Origin: JBAQMG01 sp049302575
GTDB taxonomy: Bacteria; Bacillota; Desulfitobacteriia; Desulfitobacteriales; Desulfitobacteriaceae
Length of the DNA: 34,308 bases
Direction of reading: 5' to 3'
NCBI GenBank assembly: GCA_049302575.1
Contig: JBAQMG010000082.1
Coordinates: forward strand, 1-34,308
Shown: in pieces, positions 29,818 to 34,308 of the stretch
How the letters are laid out: each line of letters opens with the position of its first letter
How positions within the stretch are numbered: position 1 is the stretch's first letter
The notes under the pieces: generated by a model
Told to the model about the DNA's origin: nothing
Databases searched by the model: none
The model's input: only the letters and a program-made list of their open reading frames with translations
Translations under genes and position numbers: made by a program

Positions 29818-30036
29818 ATGAGCCGTAATAAGCTGGAAGTACCTGAATCCGAAAAACAAATGGATAATCTAAAATGGGAAGTTGCTGAAGAGCTCGAATT
29901 GGACGATGATATCAAAGAAAAAGGGTTTGCAAATATGACGACTCACGAGGTAGGTAAAATCGGTGGAACTATGGTCAAAAAAATGGTCGAATATGCCGAG
30001 CATCAAATGGAAACTGGTGCCGATATCAATGACTAA
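29818..30036 (+). CDS. Divergent alpha/beta-type small acid-soluble spore protein
   Basis: Alpha/beta SASPs coat spore DNA and protect it from UV and heat. The 72 residues carry both family regions: PESEKQMDNLKWEVAEELEL, which includes the GPR protease cleavage zone (WEVAEE for the usual YEIAQE), and GKIGGTMVKKMVEYAEHQM, matching the DNA-binding end (GSVGGEITKRLVxxAEQQ). It is unusually acidic in the centre, with ELELDDDIKEK. It could be a weaker DNA binder or have another role. ATG follows GGAGGAGGG. Confidence 0.8.
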   Translation: MSRNKLEVPESEKQMDNLKWEVAEELELDDDIKEKGFANMTTHEVGKIGGTMVKKMVEYAEHQMETGADIND

Positions 30037-30056
30037 TTACAAAGGGTGAATCAGTT

Positions 30057-30092
30057 AAAAAGAGGTTGGCACATTACGCCAACCTCTTTTTT
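30057..30092. terminator. Bidirectional terminator after the SASP gene
   Basis: AGAGGTTGGC (30061-30070) pairs with GCCAACCTCT (30078-30087), loop ACATTAC, with A-run before and T-run after. It serves the plus SASP gene and the minus gene ending at 30144. Confidence 0.85.
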
Positions 30093-30143
30093 GTACTATT
30101 CAACAACGTTCACTGATTAATATTTTTATGCAACCAATGTTCT

Positions 30144-30734
30144 CTATCTACTTGTACGAAACGGTCGTAGCGCACGGGGACGTCCCAAAACTTCTGCCCA
30201 AACAATACCTTGCATAAGTTCCCTTTCTCTCAGGTGCAAGTCTAAGTCCAGTGCACTTGGCTGACTTAGTGCTCTGACTTCAGGAGGCAAACCAGCTTTG
30301 GCCTCCTGATAATTTTTAGTTTTTCCTGTTAACGAAGTTCCTTCTACACCTAGAAGTCCCTCTATGCCTGGAAGTCCCTCCACTCCCTGTTCTCCTTGAG
30401 TGCTCACCCCACCAAGACTCCCACCATAACGGGAGGTTTGTGTCGACTCTTCAGTTCCGAGGTCGGGAGCATCACTAAGGCTGGAGAAGTTTCGCTCTGG
30501 AAATTGTTTCGACTCTAAAAATCGTTTAGGATTCTGATTCTCAATCCATTGATTTAACATATCCATTAACGTGTTGGGCTTTGAGTCCCCACCAGAAAAC
30601 ATCTCTCCCAAGGATCTTGGTCTTCCAAGTATTTGTCTTTCAGATATTGGTCTTCCAGGCTGGTTCTTATGTTTGACCTTTTCAATAAAGCTATAAATCG
30701 CAAAACCGATCACGATTACTGTAAAAAAATCCAT
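30144..30734 (-). CDS. Hypothetical membrane-anchored, low-complexity protein after floA
   Basis: I do not recognise the family. The 196 residues have one N-terminal membrane helix (about 3-16), then a polar tail. Motif LGRPRSLGEM (36-45) is echoed near the C-terminus by LGRPRALRPF. The centre (about 115-135) is a Gly/Glu repeat, GEQGVEGLPGIEGLLGVEG, and the end is strongly basic (RPRALRPFRTSR). The ATG at 30734 follows GTAGGTGG and starts 8 bases after floA, so the gene is cotranscribed with nfeD-floA and may act with the flotillin at the membrane. Confidence 0.75.
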   Translation of the reverse strand: MDFFTVIVIGFAIYSFIEKVKHKNQPGRPISERQILGRPRSLGEMFSGGDSKPNTLMDMLNQWIENQNPKRFLESKQFPERNFSSLSDAPDLGTEESTQTSRYGGSLGGVSTQGEQGVEGLPGIEGLLGVEGTSLTGKTKNYQEAKAGLPPEVRALSQPSALDLDLHLRERELMQGIVWAEVLGRPRALRPFRTSR

Positions 30735-30742
30735 TATTCCAC

Positions 30743-31741
30743 CTACTTCTTGGCAATGATTTCGGTAGTCTCCTCGCCTTTACCCGTCTGAGCAATATTC
30801 TCACGCATCCGAGTGTCAGCTAAGATATTTTGCATATTGAAATAATCCATCACCCCAAGTTTCCCCTCCCGTAAGGCGAAAGCCATTGCCTTAGGAACCT
30901 CTGCCTCTGCTTCGACAACCTTCGCCCGCATCTCCTGGACAGAAGCCTTCATTTCCTGTTCTTTGGCTACAGCCATTGCTCTGCGTTCTTCTGCTTTAGC
31001 TTGAGCAATCTTTTTATCAGCTTCTGCTTGATCTGTTTGAAGTTGGGCACCAATGTTTTTACCGACATCGACGTCTGCAATATCAATGGATAGAATTTCA
31101 AAGGCTGTTCCCGCATCTAACCCTTTTGATAAAACAGTACGTGAAATAAAATCAGGATTTTCTAAAACAGTTTTATGGGAAGCTGAACTCCCAATACTGG
31201 TTACAATTCCTTCCCCAACGCGGGCGATAATAGTTTCCTCACCAGCGCCTCCCACGAGACGATCTATATTGGCGCGTACTGTCACCCTAGCTTTAACCCG
31301 AAGTTCTATGCCATTTTGCGCTACGGCTGAAACAATCGGGGTTTCAATTACTTTAGGGTTAACGGACATCTGGACTGCTTGCAAGACATCACGACCTGCT
31401 AAATCAATCGCAGCCGCCCGCTCAAATTGTAAGGGAATCGCCGCACGTTCAGCTGCAATTAAAGCATTAACTACTCTATCAACATTCCCACCTGCTAAAT
31501 AATGAGCTTCTAGTTGGGCCGTCGTAATATCAAGTCCAGCTTTATGCGCTTTAATCAAATTGTTCACAATTAACGAAGGCGTCACACGACGCAATCTCAT
31601 TCCAACCAATGTGAAAATCCCAACATTAACACCCGCAGCTAGTGCTGAAATCCATAGTCCTACTGGAACAAACGACAGAATTATACTTAGAACCACAAAC
31701 ACTAAGATCAAGATAATAATCGGTGTAATTAAAAGAGACAT
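30743..31741 (-). CDS. floA: Flotillin-like protein FloA
   Basis: FloA (YqfA) forms membrane foci that organise lipid and protein domains and affects envelope and secretion processes. The 332 residues start with a membrane hairpin (about 5-45) followed by VGMRLRRVTPSLIVNNLIKA and HKAGLDITTAQLEAHYLAGG, then the SPFH-like core (ARVTVRANIDRLVGGAGEET) and a coiled-coil rich in EAEKK (about 230-285). Length equals B. subtilis FloA. ATG at 31741 follows AAGGGGG. It lies after nfeD as in other Firmicutes. Confidence 0.96.
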   Translation of the reverse strand: MSLLITPIIILILVFVVLSIILSFVPVGLWISALAAGVNVGIFTLVGMRLRRVTPSLIVNNLIKAHKAGLDITTAQLEAHYLAGGNVDRVVNALIAAERAAIPLQFERAAAIDLAGRDVLQAVQMSVNPKVIETPIVSAVAQNGIELRVKARVTVRANIDRLVGGAGEETIIARVGEGIVTSIGSSASHKTVLENPDFISRTVLSKGLDAGTAFEILSIDIADVDVGKNIGAQLQTDQAEADKKIAQAKAEERRAMAVAKEQEMKASVQEMRAKVVEAEAEVPKAMAFALREGKLGVMDYFNMQNILADTRMRENIAQTGKGEETTEIIAKK

Positions 31742-31760
31742 TCATATACCCCCTTTTGTT

Positions 31761-31838
31761 TAATGCACAATGATAATGCATAATTATGGATTACGAATTA
31801 CAAATTAACGACCGTGCTTGATTATGAATTATGAATTC
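31761..31838. repeat. AT-rich repeat between nfeD and floA, overlapping the nfeD 3' end
   Basis: On the minus strand this reads ATTCATAATTCATAATCAAG then CACG and further CATAAT/GCATTA words, the inverse counterpart of 27391-27470. The first bases form the last codons (IHNS) and stop of nfeD at 31822-31838. Confidence 0.75.
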
Positions 31839-32307
31839 TTACCACGATCCGTACCCCCTCCACTGCGATCACTTTCACCTGCGACCCAGCTTTAATAAAT
31901 CCTCCTTCTGTCACTACATCCACACGTTCACCTTGGAAATCTGCTGTTCCTGCAGGTCTTAATTGGGTAAGTGCTATTCCTTGCTTCCCGATATAGTCTT
32001 CGTAATTAACTTTTGGTGCAGTATAACCAGCCTTATTGCTTTGACTAGTATTAAGCGAAAGTTTTGACCATAATTTCTTAGTTCCCGTGAAACGAAAACT
32101 CAAATATACCAAAACACCCAAAATAACAAATGTTCCCAGTGAATATAGTACACCTTCATACCAAGTATCTGATACAAATATTATGCCAACCACTAAAGAT
32201 GTTATCCCCAAAATTCCACTTACCCCAAAACCAGGAATCACAAAGAGTTCAAATGCCAGCAAGATAATCCCAAAAACGAATAAGGCTATAATCATCTCAG
32301 TAGTCAA
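31822..32307 (-). CDS. nfeD: NfeD-like membrane protein
   Basis: NfeD proteins are partners of flotillins. The 161 residues have three membrane helices (about 4-22, 28-46 and 54-72) and a C-terminal OB fold (about 105-158) with DYIGKQGIALTQLRPAGTAD, FQGERVDVVTEGGFIKAGSQ and VKVIAVEGVRIVVR. It is the short form lacking the N-terminal protease domain. The start is TTG at 32307 with GGGGGAGGG 6 bases upstream; ATG four codons in is possible. Its last residues come from an AT-rich repeat. Confidence 0.93.
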   Translation of the reverse strand: MTTEMIIALFVFGIILLAFELFVIPGFGVSGILGITSLVVGIIFVSDTWYEGVLYSLGTFVILGVLVYLSFRFTGTKKLWSKLSLNTSQSNKAGYTAPKVNYEDYIGKQGIALTQLRPAGTADFQGERVDVVTEGGFIKAGSQVKVIAVEGVRIVVRIHNS

Positions 32308-32370
32308 GATCCGTCCCTCCCCCGCTCTTCAAGCTTGTATTGAAATCACCTAAACACTTGCTGAGTTTAC

Positions 32371-32937
32371 TTAACTCTTTGTCTCTAGACTTACCAGCCA
32401 ACGCTCGGCAATTTGCCGAAATAAGTTAGCTTGAGCCAATAAGTTAAGAATAACTAAGGTTGTTACCACCTTATCTCTATCCTCGTCAGATAGTTTCTCC
32501 TCTGCTAAAGAATCTTCCACATCACGTTCCATGCTTTGAAGCGTAAGCTCCCAATTTGTTCTCGTTTTATCAAATATTTCACTATAGTAACGATAAAGCT
32601 TGGTAGGATTTATGCGATCATCTGAGGTTTCTATGAGACTCTCATTAACATAGCTGAGCAAATTAGAAATCCTCTCCAGCGGCAGTATGTTCCTCAAATC
32701 ATTAATTAACAAGATATTGGCGACTTGCTCCCGATTATACTTCTTTTTCTCTGGGTTTGGAAGATATTTACGTCTTACCCAATTTTGAATGTGAGTGCTG
32801 TTAATATCATTTTTACTAACAAGTTGTGCCACCTCGACAACTTGAGCAAGCATCATAGAATCTAACTCTAAATAGGGGAGAACCTTTTGCTTCAGTTCTA
32901 ACTGAGCTAGAACTTCCCGTATATGATTTACCGTCAT
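32371..32937 (-). CDS. DUF1836 putative DNA-binding protein
   Basis: The 188 residues contain a MerR-like helix-turn-helix segment, INSTHIQNWVRRKYLPNPEK followed by KKYNREQVANILLINDLRNI, typical of DUF1836 proteins of Firmicutes. No function is established. A regulator role is inferred from the helix-turn-helix. ATG at 32937 follows GAGGGGGTG. Its promoter has a palindrome over the -10, fitting autoregulation. Confidence 0.8.
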   Translation of the reverse strand: MTVNHIREVLAQLELKQKVLPYLELDSMMLAQVVEVAQLVSKNDINSTHIQNWVRRKYLPNPEKKKYNREQVANILLINDLRNILPLERISNLLSYVNESLIETSDDRINPTKLYRYYSEIFDKTRTNWELTLQSMERDVEDSLAEEKLSDEDRDKVVTTLVILNLLAQANLFRQIAERWLVSLETKS

Positions 32938-32997
32938 GTATTCACCCCCACTCTCTCAGTCTCAGTATTACTTCGATAAGCTTACTTGGTTTCTCTT

Positions 32998-33026
32998 ATC
33001 ATATGATTATTATGAGCACTTGTCAA
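32998..33026 (-). promoter_or_regulatory. Strong promoter of the DUF1836 gene with palindrome over -10
   Basis: On minus, a perfect TTGACA (plus 33021-33026), 17 bases, then TATGAT (plus 32998-33003). The perfect palindrome ATCATATGAT (32998-33007) covers the -10. Start is predicted near 32990, about 53 bases before ATG. Confidence 0.75.
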
Positions 33027-33126
33027 TACTTTTATTATCATAACTCATGTTTATATTATACGATAATATGATCTATTTGAAACTATGAAAGAGCTGATGT
33101 TCACGAGAGTCTTGTGTGTTCCCCTT

Positions 33127-33158
33127 CCAGAGGTCGGAAAATCTGTGGTTAGAGATCA
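33127..33158 (+). repeat. 32-bp direct repeat, left copy
   Basis: CCAGAGGTCGGAAAATCTGT and the following 12 bases match 33469-33500 in 26 of 32 positions. The two copies flank the small membrane peptide gene. The rest of the gap 33027-33339 is AT-rich, with an imperfect hairpin at 33284-33317 and no gene. Confidence 0.75.
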
Positions 33159-33339
33159 AGGCCTCGTCAAAAATTAATCAAAAGAAAACCATATGAAGTC
33201 TAAAAAGTACTTTTTTATATTAATTCAACATTATTTAATGAAATATTATAGTTTAATTAAAATGAAATTTATGTTATATTTCGAATTATTAGTAATATAC
33301 ATTATTAATAATAATTTGGAATACGAGGTGGAATAATTT

Positions 33340-33462
33340 ATGCCTTGGTATCAGGTAACCTCAAAAAAACTAAGTTTTCCAACTCGTCAAGAAATCACTA
33401 TTGTTATTGTTGTCGCTCTGATTTCACTAGGCACAATCCTTTACTTCTGGCTTTTTTCATGA
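33340..33462 (+). CDS. Small (40-residue) single-pass membrane protein
   Basis: ATG at 33340 follows GAGGTGG (33325-33331). The product reads MPWYQVTSKKLSFPTRQEIT and ends with the hydrophobic helix IVIVVALISLGTILYFWLFS. There is a basic cytoplasmic-type head and one membrane helix, with a terminator 60 bases downstream and isolation from other genes. It is not a SecE sequence I can confirm, though size and one-helix shape are similar; no secE neighbours (nusG, rpmG) are present. Function is unknown. Confidence 0.6.
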   Translation: MPWYQVTSKKLSFPTRQEITIVIVVALISLGTILYFWLFS

Positions 33463-33468
33463 CATATA

Positions 33469-33500
33469 CCAGTGGTCAGAAAATCCGAGGCCAGAGATCA
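33469..33500 (+). repeat. 32-bp direct repeat, right copy
   Basis: CCAGTGGTCAGAAAATCCGA and the following 12 bases match 33127-33158 at 26 of 32 positions. It lies between the stop of the small membrane gene and its terminator. Confidence 0.75.
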
Positions 33501-33521
33501 GAATATAAAACACGGTAACGC

Positions 33522-33559
33522 AAAGAGACTACCTTTTTTATTCAAAGTAGTCTCTTTTT
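33522..33559 (+). terminator. Terminator of the small membrane protein gene
   Basis: AAAGAGACTAC (33522-33532) pairs with GTAGTCTCTTT (33547-33557) over 11 bp, followed by more T residues. Confidence 0.8.
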
Positions 33560-33640
33560 GTTTGGGTTTCCCATCGTTATTTTATGTCGCCTCTCGGGGG
33601 AATTGATGAATTCGCGAGATTCGCGGATGGGCTTACGTCC

Positions 33641-33676
33641 CTCCGGCTACTCCAGCTGCTCCGGCTGCTCCGGCTG
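33641..33676. repeat. 9-bp tandem repeat (CTCCGGCTG), four units
   Basis: Units CTCCGGCTA, CTCCAGCTG, CTCCGGCTG and CTCCGGCTG lie head to tail between the small membrane gene and the Rpn nuclease gene. No gene uses them on either strand with any confidence. Confidence 0.8.
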
Positions 33677-33709
33677 CTTTCAAGATAGTCTCATGGTTTC
33701 TTCTACCCT

Positions 33710-34308
33710 TTAGGGAATGATATCGCTTTGCAATTTTAGAACCTCTTCCAGAGGGAGCCCTGTTATTTCTTCAATGAGTTCGACCGCTAAGCCTTTCTTT
33801 AAAGCTGCCTTGGCTGTCAGTACCCTGACTTCTTCTCTGCCTTCTTCCCTGCCTTCTTCTTTTGCAGTATCCAATATCCCCAACTCCTGCCCAAGGTAAG
33901 CAAGATAGTCGTCATATCCCCGTCTTTCTTCCTCGCTCATCATTAGATAATCCAGCTTCTTGGCCGCCAGCAGAATTCCTGGTGACTTGAAGTCCTCACG
34001 TATTGCACCATGCTTGAAGAAGTATACCCATTCGTCGATAGCCCCGTTGATCATATCCTCAAACTTTTCTACATAAATCATATAGTATTCTGGAAAGACA
34101 TTTTTGCTGGTAACAACCGATGTTTCTTTGTGTTTAGCCTTAGCTTCATGAAGAATAAGCGGTTTTTTCGTGTGCAGTCCAATCAGCTCTGTTGTACCGT
34201 AATAGATAAAATCTGTGTTCTCTTTTTCATCCACTCGCATGGTATGATACAGGATACTGATAGATATAACTTTCACAACTTCGCTGTAGCCTTTCCCCAG
34301 CTCCAAAC
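33710..34308 (-). CDS. Rpn/PD-(D/E)XK nuclease family transposase, C-terminal part
   Basis: The frame runs off the right edge, so the N-terminus with the catalytic core is outside the window; an apparent TTG start at 34306 is only the edge. Visible are VKVISISILYHTMRVDEK, LIGLHTKKPLILHEAKAKHK, FEDMINGAIDEWVYFFKHGA, AAKKLDYLMMSEEERRGYDD and a charged repeat, EEGREEGREE, before a leucine-rich end. These are typical of the PDDEXK_2/Rpn recombination-promoting nuclease family, which is abundant in clostridia. The true start cannot be set here. Confidence 0.85.
   Translation of the reverse strand, partial: LELGKGYSEVVKVISISILYHTMRVDEKENTDFIYYGTTELIGLHTKKPLILHEAKAKHKETSVVTSKNVFPEYYMIYVEKFEDMINGAIDEWVYFFKHGAIREDFKSPGILLAAKKLDYLMMSEEERRGYDDYLAYLGQELGILDTAKEEGREEGREEVRVLTAKAALKKGLAVELIEEITGLPLEEVLKLQSDIIP

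Noticed and set aside
33340..33462. secE
   Set aside because: Size and the single helix are similar, but the conserved SecE motif is not clear and nusG/rpmG are not adjacent.
1..34308. tRNA or rRNA genes
   Set aside because: No cloverleaf-like GTTCGA/CCA arrangement or rRNA sequence was recognised; TTCGAA words at 12700-12920 and 28040 belong to the GC-rich repeat.

Overview
The window reads as a chromosomal segment of an endospore-forming, probably strictly anaerobic Firmicute of the Peptococcaceae/Clostridia type (Desulfosporosinus or Desulfitobacterium-like). This rests on family knowledge: sporulation genes (spo0B-like, SpoIVFB-like, spoIID, bofC-like, an alpha/beta SASP-like gene), comEA-comEC, the rplU-prp-rpmA-spo0B-obg order, the TIGR03960/TIGR03936 pair beside rng, and purine-rich ribosome binding sites. 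I ran no database search, so the genus is inference. Nearly all genes lie on the minus strand and read right to left.

Layout. 1-256: end of an unidentified plus-strand open frame and a minus-strand terminator. 257-3303: comEC and comEA (DNA uptake). 3534-4104: a type II toxin-antitoxin pair. 4421-13931: leuS, rsfS, yqeK, an RRM protein, nadD, citrate synthase, yhbY, obgE, a spo0B-like gene, rpmA, prp and rplU, with an L21-type leader. 14041-17869: rng and the paired DUF2344 and radical-SAM genes. 18136-20755: a redox module of two divergent pairs, azoR/hxlR and a split-barrel flavoprotein/doxX-like gene. It separates the radical-SAM gene from an M50 protease gene of the SpoIVFB type. 20868-27373: M50 protease, queA, spoIID, ruvB, ruvA and ruvC. 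27614-32937: bofC-like, yebC, DUF3842, a candidate small RNA and a SASP-like gene on plus, a hypothetical gene, floA, nfeD and DUF1836. The right end holds a 40-residue membrane peptide gene and the C-terminal part of an Rpn/PD-(D/E)XK nuclease.

Much of the window is conserved housekeeping: translation, ribosome assembly, tRNA modification, recombination and sporulation. The unusual material lies between genes. (1) The plus strand at 22026-22183 has two hairpins that present AGGA in the form preferred by CsrA, within a run of seven GGATG motifs; this resembles a CsrB-type sponge. (2) A repeat element with conserved ends and a variable centre occurs on both sides of queA. (3) A 17-bp site is shared, 15 of 17 identical, by both divergent promoter regions of the redox module, a likely operator for its HxlR regulator. 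(4) A compact intergenic transcript at 29586-29700 has its own promoter and terminator and a CU-rich stretch complementary to Shine-Dalgarno sequences. (5) A T-box-like terminator precedes leuS without any visible T-box sensor. (6) Three families of short dispersed intergenic repeats occur; one copy supplies the last codons and stop of nfeD.
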